A DNA stretch of 23,836 nucleotides from Pigoraptor chileana. Lineage: Eukaryota; Opisthokonta; Filasterea. The notes under the pieces were generated by a model that was not told the DNA's origin, searched no databases, and saw only the letters and a program-made list of their open reading frames with translations. The DNA lies in assembly GCA_943704495.1 (NCBI GenBank), contig CALSCR010003949.1, positions 1-23,836 of the forward strand. The letters are read 5' to 3'. Of the stretch, positions 1 to 9,656 are shown in pieces. Within the stretch, counting starts at the first letter, position 1, and the number at the start of each line of letters is the position of its first letter. The position numbers and the translations under genes are program-made.

Positions 1-66
<66 letters not shown>
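1..66. repeat. (GT)33 microsatellite at the window edge
   Basis: Uninterrupted GT dinucleotides from the first base, decaying into TTTG/GCGTG variants up to about position 84. It appears to sit in the intron upstream of the first visible acyl-CoA oxidase exon (acceptor AG at 230-231), with GT on the sense strand of that gene. The true length is unknown because the array starts at the window edge. Confidence 0.97.
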
Positions 67-69
<3 letters not shown>

Positions 70-231
70 TTTGTGCGTGTGTGTTATTGTGCAGTCATGT
101 GCATTGTGCGTGTATGCATGCACCTACCATTCCAAGTCCACAACCGCCCTGCCTCTATCTTCATCGCGCTGCTTCATGATGACCGACATCACGTGCTCAC
201 TGTCGTCTATCCACAAACTCGGAATCAACAG

Positions 232-2530
232 ATATCGGGCGAAAGCTCGGCCAAAACGGACTCGACAATGGATTTGTGGCGTTCAATCAGTACCGTATTC
301 CGCGGGAAATGCTTTTGAACAAGCTGGCAGATATTACGCCCGACGGACGCTACACTGGCGACACAAACAAGGACAAGCAGTTTGCCGCAACGCTCTCTCC
401 CCTCCTAGGTATGGGCCGCTGATGTTGGGGATTTGGGTGGTCATACCGGGTGCTTGCAATCACTGGTGTGGGCATGCGCACGCGTATGCCCTTGTGCACC
501 GGTGTGTGCCTAAGGCCCTTTTAATATTTTAGTAATGATCCTTCAGCCCATTTTGACTTTGACAAATTCTCTCTCTCTCCGCCCCTCCCCCCCCCGTCTC
601 CAATCATCTTATTGGGCAATTTACCAGTTGGGCGTATCGGCATCATGGGCCTCGTTTTGGGAAACCTGCGGAGCGCCCTCACCATATCCATTCGTTACTC
701 GGCCGTTCGCCGCCAATTTGGGGTCCCCGGTGCATCCGAGGAGATGCCTGTCCTCGAGTACCAGTTGCAGCAGTACCGCCTCATACCTTATCTTGCCGGG
801 TGCTACGCGATCGACTTTTTCTACAAATGGCTATCTGCGTACAACTTTGCGCTCGAAAAGGCCGACACAAAAGGTAATTAAATTGCGTGTTGCGGTATGT
901 TTTACTCGAAACCCACTTCTCTGCACATCGCGGCGAGATCGCTGGGTGAATTCGAATCGTCAATTGGTTTACTTATTTAGCATTTCGTCTGCGGCTACGT
1001 GTGTGCAACTGTACGGTTGTGTGCGTGTGCGTGTGTTTGTGTGTATGTGTGTGTGTGCCATCTGCTTCCCGCACTTGGAAACTTGTTTTGCAGACGATCG
1101 TGCAGTGGCTGAGCTTCACGCCCTCGCCTCGGCGGGAAAGTCTGTCTCTGCGTGGATATCGCGCGATGCCATCCAAACGGTGTGTTTTCAAGACATCATA
1201 CTTGCTGCGTGCTCGATCAGTGTTTATGTCGGCGATATGTCCCTCGCATCCCTTGCGATACTGCTTTTTCTATGCGGTGTACGTGCGTCGTTGTTCCCCT
1301 CTCAACCCTTCCTATTGCTTGCGCTGTGTGCGTGCATGTGTGTGTGTGTGTGTGTGTGTGTGTTGTGGCGTTCCCGATTGCAGAGCCGCGAGTGCTGTGG
1401 AGGCCACGGCTACAGTGCAGTGAATGGCCTTGGACGACTCCGTGACGACAACGATCCCAACCTCACTTATGAGGGAGACAACAACGTGCTCATGCAGCAG
1501 ACCGCAAAGTACATTGTTGGCGCGCTCCGAAAGGTTCACGAAGGTGTGTATAGCGTCTTTGTTGTATGCGTGTGTGAGTGTATATTGGGATTCATCTGTC
1601 TTTTCTCCGTTCTAATGCGAGCGCGCGGCACATCCCCCTCGTCCATGTACGCTCTCTGCACTCTCTCTGACCCTAGGCAAGCCGGTCACGTCTCCACTCG
1701 GCACAACATCCTACGCTTCCCTTCTCGCCGACGGTGGCATGAACACCACGTGCGATGCGACCGAGCCGTCGCACTTTGCGGCGGAGGCATGCTACCTCGG
1801 CGCACTCCGTTACCGCGCCGCGTGGCTGTTGCAGAAGGCGGGAGAAAAGCTGTCGGTTGAAATTGCGTCGGGGAAGGACATGTTCACTGCGTGGAATGAC
1901 AGCCAGGTGTTTGCGCTGCAGGCCGCCGCGCGCGCGTACATTGACCTCGTCATGACGGAGCGATTCCTCGATGGCATTGAGAGGTGTAATGATTCGGTGG
2001 GTAATGTTTGTTTGTTTGTTTGCTTGTGCCATTTCTCGCCACCTCGCCACTCCCCCTGTCTGTTTAAGGTTTGTCAAATCCCTCACACGCACATTTCCTA
2101 CAGTCCCAACGAACACAGCTCTATAGCTCACACTTCATGACGCTTGATGCAAACCCGTCTCGCACACTTCCCTCTCTTTGCACAGACCCTCGTCCCCGCC
2201 CTTCGCAACCTTTGCGCCGTGTTTGCACTCTGGCGCATTGAGTCTGATCTCTTCTGCCTCAGAGACGCCGAGTACATCAACAGCGACCAGGGTCAGCACA
2301 TCCGCGATGCTCTCCTCGTCACGTGCCGCGCCGCCGCCAAAGACGCCGTGTGTTTTGTGGACGCCGTGGCTCCCCCGGATGCCATTCTATTCTCGCCGAT
2401 TGGGCGCTCGGATGGCGAGGCCTATCTCCATTTGTATCAGACGGTGTTGTCGACGCCCGGCGCAATGGAGCGACCCAAGTGGTGGGCAGACACGCGCGTG
2501 CCTGCGCAGCCCCGCTCTCTCTCTTGGTGA
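232..2530 (+). CDS. Acyl-CoA oxidase (ACOX family), 5'-partial, six visible exons
   Basis: A flavoprotein that oxidises acyl-CoA to trans-2-enoyl-CoA with release of H2O2, the first step of peroxisomal-type beta-oxidation. Exons: 232-408, 628-873, 1094-1179, 1384-1543, 1677-1996, 2186-2530. All junctions are GT-AG and the phases fit, giving 444 C-terminal residues; the N-terminal part lies before the window. Diagnostic motifs in order: [14 protein letters not shown], then [51 protein letters not shown] near the FAD site; and [15 protein letters not shown], whose Glu corresponds to the catalytic base in this family; then the C-terminal ACOX domain ([19 protein letters not shown]). The visible part is full length for the family. 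Oddities: the protein ends in SLSW, with no PTS1 peroxisomal signal, and the TGA stop lies within a strong donor-like GTGAGC at 2527. An alternative intron 2527-2684 would change the last residues to SCEF, also not PTS1. It converges on SHPRH. Which ACOX paralogue it is cannot be told. Confidence 0.93.
1017..1057. repeat. GT-rich tract in ACOX intron
   Basis: Imperfect GT/GC-GT tract on the sense strand of the acyl-CoA oxidase intron 874-1093, just upstream of the acceptor at 1092-1093. Confidence 0.85.
1337..1363. repeat. (TG)13 microsatellite in ACOX intron
   Basis: Perfect TG array on the sense strand, in intron 1180-1383, 20 nt before the acceptor at 1382-1383. Confidence 0.93.
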
Positions 2531-2952
2531 GCAGGTGGAGTCCATGGGCACAGCGCCTAAGACACTGACTTGAATCCTACATCTATCGGTGAGCGGGTGG
2601 GACGGAGTGCATGGGTGCGGAGTGAGTGAGGAATGAACATGGAATATTTGGCACACTCTGCCTTTGTTGTTATTTTCGAATTAGTGAGTTTTAATTGTTC
2701 TTATGCCTTTTAAATTCACTGGTGGATACGCACATTCAGTCGTCCCCACAAACGTACACACACACACACACACAAACGCACACACGGCAATGGAGGAACG
2801 CACACTAAAGCCTCCAGAGACGGGAGAAGGGGCACGGGCGCTGCTGTCGACTCAGACAGCCCTCGAACACATATATATATACACACGCGCGCACAGACAC
2901 ATACACCCACAACTGCGCACATAGTAGTGGCGATTGCTGTACGATCTCACAA
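2531..2952. other. Convergent intergenic region ACOX / SHPRH
   Basis: 422 nt between the 3' ends of two convergent genes. It holds repeat copy 1, a CA tract around 2757-2777, and an AT/CA tract around 2871-2905. There is no canonical AATAAA on either strand near the stops, and no further gene was seen. Confidence 0.8.
2535..2583 (+). repeat. Dispersed 49-nt repeat, copy 1 (full length)
   Basis: The reference copy of a short repeat found six times in the window. It begins GTGGAGTCCATGGG, has a middle part CACAGCGCCTAAGACACTGA, and ends CTTGAATCCTACATC. It starts 5 nt after the annotated acyl-CoA oxidase stop, preceded by a CTCTCT stretch. It lies either in the 3' UTR or, if GTGAGC at 2527 is a real donor, in a last intron. 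No terminal inverted repeats or target-site duplications are evident. GACTTGAATCC matches 8 of 11 positions of the pol III B-box consensus, but no convincing A box is seen, so a tRNA origin is not shown. Confidence 0.85.
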
Positions 2953-5900
2953 TTAATGCCAGTTCTCCCAGTTGTGCTGGCACTCGGCACACATCTTCCA
3001 TATTTTGGTGCGCAAGATGCGGACGGCTGCCTTTATGATATCAGAATCCTCGTCTAAAGAAAGCGCATTGCAGTGGAGGAAGGAAATGACATGTTAGCGA
3101 CGTGTCCAAGCACCACCGCAGTCCAATGCAAACAGTCCCTGCCTTCAACAAACACACACACACACACACACACTGCATGTGAGCCACGGAGAGTGCACCA
3201 ATTCCGAACAAAGCACCCGACGACCCACCGACGCTGTCCAAGTGGAGCAGCTCCTCTGCAGCAAACAGCGACATGTCCCTGTCGAACAAAAGCGTTCTAT
3301 GCCCTGCTAGCCACTCCCGCTCTCCCATTCGCATCCGCGCCGCCGCAGACACCTCGAGCCTATCCGCCACAACGGCCCTTGACACGGGCGCGCCCTCGTA
3401 CTCCACGCGGGCGATCCAAAAGGGAAACACCCCGACGGCATGCTGGTCCTCCTGGGGGTCGTCGAACAGGGCGGCAAATGACGCCAGAGTGAGACGCGCA
3501 CCACCAATGTTGTCATCAACACACATTGGGATGTCGGCGTCACCACCCGCAACACCACCCGAGACAGTGACGTGCGCAGGGTCACCCGGGGCCCCGGATG
3601 CGCCGCTGGAAGGCCCATCCGCCCGCTCTGTGGCCGTTGTGGCAGAAGCACTGCCCGCAGTTGCAGTAGACACGCGGCGCTGTTCGGAGTAATCGACGAT
3701 GCGTTCCTCGACAGTGCCGCGAATGTACATTCGGTAGACGTGCGTCTCTTTTGTTTGTCCTGTGTACATCGATCAATCAAGCAGCGAGTTCGATTCGGAT
3801 ATCAGAAATACGAGCAGCGCATGCAAGGACGGCAGGATGAACACACGGAGGCGGATAGAACACACGGAGGCGGATAAAGGGGAAAACAGGCAAAAACATA
3901 ACAAACCACAATAATACGAGTGGTAACGAGCCACACAAAAGCTGAAATTTGAGAGTCCAGCAACAAATGCACAAAAAACCAACAAACAGATCGCACACAA
4001 GACAACGCAAGTATGTCGCACAGCACATACCAATGCGATGCACACGCCCCACAGCCTGCAACTCTGCGGCCGGATTCAGTGTCGGCTCGAGCAGAAATAC
4101 ATTCGTCGCCTCTGTAATGTTGAGTCCGTTGCCGCCCTGGCTCAGCGCAAGCAGCAGCACGCGCACGTCGGGATTCGTCTTGAAGCGCTCGACGGACACC
4201 GCAAACGCGCGGGTGGACGATGCAGGGTGCTCGTGGCCTATCATCACCTCTGCGAGTGCCTTGGAGACAACATGCAGCACCTCTGCCCACTGCGAAAACA
4301 CAATCGTCTTTGCAGCAGGCGTCATTCGCTTCATGCGCAAGAGATGGAAGACTAGCTTGCCGATTTTCGTCCCAAACTTCCCAGTGAGGTGTCGCAGCTC
4401 AAAATCGTGGTCAGCATCGTCCGCATCACGTGACGAGCGAACACTCTTTTCACCCGCTTTGACTACGCCTCCACTTTGATTGCCGCTGATGGCATCCTCC
4501 TTCACTGCGACGAGCGCAATGTCGTTGAATGGGGCCTTGTTGCGGCACGTGGGGCACTGGAGCATTCGCTTGTGAGACCGCCGCGCCACCTCCACAAGCT
4601 CGACTGTACACATGCTGCAGAACATGTGACCGCACGTGAGCATGGCGCACTTTCCCTGCATCATTTCAAGGCACACGGGGCATGGTGCGCTCTCCTCGGG
4701 ATTCCGCTGGAGGTTCTGGAGGAACTGAAGCCGGCTCTTCGAGTGGGCGAGGTTGTGCTGGTGTTGTGCCTTGTCCCGCGTGAGCACGGCCAGCTGCGTA
4801 TCCGCAACGCCTTCGGTGACGATCATGTGACGCAGTGACGCAGGCACCTTTTCGCCAGGTGCGGCGAGGCGGAGGCGATTAACCGCCATGATTGTCTCGT
4901 CCATCGTCGAGACGAGATCTCGCTTCGCATTCCAAAGGGCATGGTAGCGGATGTACTCCTTCCGCATGAGGTCGATGGCAGCCATGTGCGCCTTGAGTGA
5001 CTCTGCGTCGCCCCCACTGCCACGTGCCGCCGTGCCAAGCATCTTGAGCACGCGGATGGGGTCGCTGTCGTGCATTTCGTGCACATTCGATGTCTTGTGC
5101 GCATATTCGCCGTCGTCTCCCTCCTCATCGTCGCCGTTGGCACCCTCAGAACGCGAAAGCACATCGTTGAGCATCAGCTCCTTCCGCGATGCAGCGCCAA
5201 ACATCCCTCCCGTGGCGCTGTTAGCATCCGCAACACTCGCAAACAACCTGCGCTGAACACTGTCGAATGCGACCTCCGCGCGACAAAAGATGCACGCAGG
5301 GCCTGTGCGCTCCGGTCGGCACTCGCGGCAGTTGATGGCCGCCTGCACTTCGCCGACAGTAGGATGCGACGGAAGGGCATCGATCACCCGCTTCATCTCG
5401 CGGCGTGCCTCGTCCAGCCGGGTCAGCTCGCTGTCCAAGGCAAACGAGAGGCCGCGCATGTCCGTGAACGAGTCGACAAAGGTGGTGGCGGCGGCGGCGG
5501 AGTTGCGACCGACGGCTGCCATGTTCTCCGACAGCTGTGCACGGACGTCGTCAACAAACGCAGCTCCACACCCGGCGTCACGTTGCAGCTTTTCGACTGC
5601 GGACGCCCACCAGGGAACGCGGCCCGCATCCGCCAGGAGCGCCTCAATCTTATCCGTCAGGGCGGTGGCATCCATCTGCGACCGCGAAACATCCGACAGA
5701 AACTTCTGCACGTACTCGTTGCGGCGACGGTCCACTTCGTCCGCAATCACTCGCGAATCCTCCTCCGGGTCACGCCTCTGCAGCTCGGGACACATCGAGA
5801 GGGCTTCGTTCAAATTGTAGAGGCAGTGGAGCATTGGCAGCTTGTCCGCCCGGAACAGTCCCTCGTTTGCGGCGGCAAGATCACGTGCCTCCCGGTAGAG

Positions 5901-8900
5901 AGCGACGGCCTCAGCTGGCTGGTTCATGAGCATGTGCACGCCGGCAATGCCGTTGATGCAAAAGAGAACACTGCGGAGGTCATTCTCACACTTTGTCACC
6001 GCGTGCTTCTGCTGCTCAACGAGAAGCTCCCGCATCGTCCGCGGCGCGTCAATCTGCGGCGGCGCATTGCCGAGTATGTGACCGCCATCGGCACCCGCCA
6101 CACCGCCTCCATTGTTGTTCATGCCGTTGTCGTTGTTGTAGTACACCTGGTTGTTGACACCCGCCATTGGATTGGGACGCGCACGACCCCGCCTCCGCAT
6201 GCGTGGCGCACCAATCTGAGGGTGATCGCAGGCCTGTCGCAGACTCAGAAGCGGCGCCATCAGGAAACGGAATGTGTGCGCGTCCAGCCGATCGAGATGC
6301 TCATTCGCCGTGTAATTGCGGGTTTTGATGAGTCTGTCGACATGGTCCGTCGCATCTGCGGCACACTTCTCCCTGCGACGCTCGTACATGTGGCGCTCGA
6401 CATCAAGAAACGTCAGCCATGCTTCGTGATCGTGCTGCATGGGGATGCCAAGCTCATCTGCGACAGAGGCCTTGTTTGTCCTCCAGAATACGCCGCGGAA
6501 CAGGTCGGCAAAGGCAGACACGTCGTTGGCCGGGAACTGGATCGTCGAATCCCAGTGTTCCATTCCCGGGAAGCGTAGAAAAACACACAGACCCTTGAGA
6601 TCGCGGACGGATTGTTGGATCGGAGTGCCAGTGACGCACCAGCGATGCACGGCCTCAAGCCACGATGCCATCATGAAGACATTCGAGTGTGTGCTTTCAA
6701 TCTTTGAGGTGGACAGGCAAAAGAAGAAATAAACACGATGGGAAAACATATCATGAGAAGAAGTGCAAAAGAATACATGGTTGTGCATGATTAGCAGTGG
6801 CCATCGATAGTCGATTTACACAGGCGTACTTTTTTACTGCAATACACACGACACCCACACTTTAAACGCATTCTACAACTGCAAACACGCACACACAACC
6901 TCCACAAGTGGGGGGGGGGGGGGGGAAATACACACATATCCCACCTTCCCGCACAAACACACACGCACACAGACACACACACACACATACATGTATATGA
7001 GCAAGCCACACGCAACTCACCATCTGCGCCTCATCAAGACACACTCGCCACCACCGCACCGAAATGAGCGGAGTGGGCAGAACGCGGTACTTTTTGCTCC
7101 TGCGGCGGGATCGGCCCTGCTCCTCAAATTCCGCCGCTTTTGCATAATGATAGTCTGCCTTGAGTGCATCGTATGTTGTCAGCACAATGTCGGCGTTGGC
7201 AAGCTGCTCCGGGTCGACGTAGCGTGACACCTTCGCTCCCTCGTACAGCTGTTTGAATTTTGAATTTGGTTTTTTTGTTGTTGTTGTGGTTGATAAGTTG
7301 GTGGAATCGTTTCATAAAGCGAAAAGAAAGGGACGACAAACAGGTGGAAAAAGCCAAGTCAGAGGAAAGGAAGGCTGCATTCGTATTGGCCGCGAGTGAG
7401 TGCTTTGAAGGGCACACACATGCACACACACACACACAACCACACACATATACACGCACACACGCACCATCAGCTTGATACTGCCGGCCTGCGCATGCTT
7501 CTCAATTTCGGATGCCCACTGCTTGAAAATGGACGACGGCGAGATGATCAGCGTGGATCTCCCCTCAATCATGCCCCCAGCAATCTTGCACCAACTGCAT
7601 TGAAAGTCCTCAAGTGGGATGCCGTTCCCAAAGCACTTCCGGTGAAAGGAGAACGAGCACGTGCCGCACGTGACCCGCACAGCAGCTGTGGCCGGCACAG
7701 CCTCGCCACAGAAGCAGAAGGTCCGGTCTTCATCTCCCGCGGCGCCGCGAGCACACGGCGGCATGCTTGTTTTAGCGTGCACGCGGCTAATCGGCGCGGG
7801 ATTCCCAAGCACGCACGCGAGCACCTCGATCGTCTTGCCAAGACCCATCTCATCGGCAAGTATGCCACCAGGGAGTGGATGCGGAGGATACATTATCGCG
7901 GGATCGGTCATCGTCACAAATCCAGTTTGAATATTTGCCCAAAATTCAAAAGACCGCGTTTCTACCGTGCGCTTTCCCGCCAAAAGTTGCGCCGCAGAGA
8001 AGCCGGATCCGGTGGGGACAGGAGGCGGCTGGTTGACAACGGTACGCACTCTGACCCACGTGCCATACAAACGCACATCCCTGGCAATGCCGTCGATCTC
8101 TCTGCGCACGAGAAACGCCGCAGCACGTCGCTGATACGGCCGCATGGCAGTGACGAGGGTCGGTGGCTGGTGCATGTCATCCGCCTGTGGGGACGCGCGC
8201 AGCTGTTGAAGGAAATCGCGCACGCCCTGCGGCTCGTTGTAGGGGCGGGAGTGTTGCGGATGGGTTGCGCTTGCAAGAGACAGCCACGGGTCAGCGGATC
8301 GCGTTGCATAACACAGGACGTCCCACACACCTCGCGGGTACTTGAATGTCACGTGCAGCGGCAGACACACGGTAAAAATGGCCGCGTCATTGCTGATCTT
8401 CCGAATCGCAATGTGGCATGCTCTTGATGCCAGCACGGCAATTATTGCAGCCCGCTCTTCAGGTGTGGTACCCAGACCGTCGATGATCTGGAAGGTACAC
8501 AAGTCCTGGAAGGTGCGCGCAAAATCAAAAAACCCGTCCACGCGGTCGACCTTGATCCGGCAGACGACCGACGCCTTCCGGAAGTCACCCGCCGAGTACA
8601 ATCTTCCCGGCGCGACGATGGCCACCAGATGCACAACGGGCACGTGCGGGGGCGTATCGCCATTCTTTTCGGCGGGTGCAAGGAGTGGGATTTTGAACCT
8701 GGTGTCGGGGGATGTCTTGCGGCGCTTCGCCAAGGACGCCGCAAACGCACTCTCGCCAACAGGCTCGGATGCGTGCTCGTCATTCGCGCTCACCCTGTTG
8801 TAGTCGTCAGACACACCGTCGAGAGAGGCAAGTACATCACTCGCGTTGTCAGCGGATGCAGCCAGACGCTGCGGAGTGCTACTCTTTCGCTTATTGGAGC

Positions 8901-8928
8901 CCTTGCTCTGTGCCACATTATCGCCCAT
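2953..8928 (-). CDS. SHPRH: SHPRH-type SNF2 helicase with PHD and RING fingers (E3 ubiquitin ligase)
   Basis: A nuclear SNF2-family ATPase and E3 ligase; in animals and yeast (Rad5/SHPRH group, Irc20) such proteins act in replication-stress tolerance, including PCNA polyubiquitination. Exons on the minus strand: 8928-7468, 7248-7021, 6701-4031, 3759-3229, 3053-2953. They sum to 4992 nt, 1663 aa, close to human SHPRH (1683). Visible parts: basic NLS-like KRK/KRRK (13-15, 68-71); Walker A GGILADEMGLGKT 354-366; C4HC3 PHD finger C405, C407, C421, C424, H429, C432, C444, C447; DEAQ 559-562; TGTP 587-590; a zinc-knuckle-like C1021, C1024, C1033, C1036; C3HC4 RING C1237-C1282 (CPVC...CGHMFC...CPTC); helicase C motifs IVFSQW, SQGGNGLNIT 1417-1426 and QAVGRVHRIG 1445-1454, continuing across an intron to QTKETHVYRM. 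The RING sits in a long insertion between the helicase lobes, typical of SHPRH. Only about 40 residues separate Walker A from the PHD, so the linker-histone domain found there in animals is absent. The start is the first ATG of the open frame. Confidence 0.95.
3152..3173. repeat. (CA)11 microsatellite in last SHPRH intron
   Basis: CA on the plus strand, therefore GT on the sense strand of SHPRH, in the intron 3054-3228 whose donor is GTGGGT. Confidence 0.92.
3839..3876. repeat. Perfect 2 x 19-nt tandem duplication in SHPRH intron
   Basis: The unit GAACACACGGAGGCGGATA is repeated twice head to tail with no mismatch, inside the intron 3760-4030 of SHPRH. This is a small, probably recent duplication with no coding effect. 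Confidence 0.95.
6910..6925. repeat. G16 homopolymer in SHPRH intron 2
   Basis: Sixteen G on the plus strand, read as C16 in the SHPRH pre-mRNA, within the intron 6702-7020. It is about 210 nt from the acceptor at 6702-6703, too far to be that site's polypyrimidine tract. The exact length is prone to sequencing error. Confidence 0.9.
6957..6989. repeat. CA-rich tract (sense GT) in SHPRH intron 2
   Basis: CA/GACA array on the plus strand; GT-rich on the SHPRH sense strand, about 30 nt after the GTGAGT donor at 7020. Confidence 0.88.
7412..7466. repeat. CA-rich tract (sense GT) directly at the SHPRH intron 1 donor
   Basis: The tract abuts the donor: read on the minus strand, the exon ends ATG and the intron begins GTGCGTGTGTGCGTG, continuing as GT repeats for about 55 nt. 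The splice donor therefore forms the first unit of the microsatellite. Confidence 0.88.
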
Positions 8929-9656
8929 ACTGCGAATCAGTCACTGTGGGAAGCACGCAGGAAGGCACGGACAAAACATGATGTTAATCTTATGGAGCTG
9001 CATTTTCATCTCCTTTCCGAGCCATCGCAGAGGATTCTGCATCTCGGGCGGACGCACGTGCTTCATGCATGCACACGGACCCGCACCTTTGAATCACTTA
9101 ACCTGATCCGACCTTAACCACTTGAAACGCACTCAAAGAACTAAAATCACATTCCCCTGTATGTTATAAAAGTACAGCGAGGCAAAAACGCGTGAGTAAC
9201 GGTGCATCCTATGCTACTATGGGTTACTTTTTCGGTGTGATTGTTTTCCCCAGGGTTACTGATGCACGTGACCAAAAAGTTTCAGTAATGCTTTTGTCAT
9301 CACTTTTCATTTCCACTGAATTTTGGCGCGTAAAATGTCCTCGAGCACTTTAATTTGAAAACGGCCTGAAAAATAGGCATAAATATCACAGACACACCAG
9401 ATTAGTATCCACCTGTTTGCAAGGGGATTGTTATGATTAACCGAGATCTCGCACAAGGTAATCCGCAACCTTACTTCAGGGCCGTTACTTCAGTCTGCGC
9501 GGAATTCGCCGGTTTCGCGGCATGGATCGGGTCAGATCCGAATGAGGTACCGAAGTTTCCATTGTTTCAAGGCAAGGGAACCTCTGTGCAAGGCAAAAGT
9601 ATCTTCATGCAAGACAAAAGAATCTTTGTTGCAAGACAAACGTGATTTTTGTGAAA
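8929..9656. other. Divergent intergenic/promoter region SHPRH / ZFAND1-like
   Basis: 728 nt between two divergent start codons, lower in GC than the genes. It contains a TATA-like TATAAAAG near 9165 and, next to the ZFAND1-like start, an imperfect tandem repeat (9563-9652). A 70-codon ATG frame at 9433-9645 ends 11 nt before the ZFAND1-like ATG; it encodes the degenerate repeat and has no recognisable domain, so at most it is an upstream ORF. No other gene was seen. Confidence 0.65.
9563..9652. repeat. Imperfect tandem repeat, about 4 x 22 nt, upstream of ZFAND1-like start
   Basis: Four diverged units share a core close to TGCAAGRCAAAAGWATCTT. The array ends just before the start codon at 9657, so it would lie in the 5' leader of the ZFAND1-like mRNA. 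Confidence 0.7.

Noticed and set aside
1-532. Plus-strand frames beginning inside the (GT)n array with poly-Cys-Val translations
   Set aside because: These are translations of the microsatellite; the real ACOX exon is in a third frame starting at 232.
2535-2583. Dispersed repeat as a tRNA-derived SINE
   Set aside because: GACTTGAATCC resembles a B box at 8 of 11 positions, but no A box lies at a normal distance and no cloverleaf can be drawn; origin left open.
5070-6578. Long 502-codon plus-strand frame opposite SHPRH exon 3
   Set aside because: It is antisense to a well-conserved coding exon; GC-rich codon usage of SHPRH keeps the opposite frame open.
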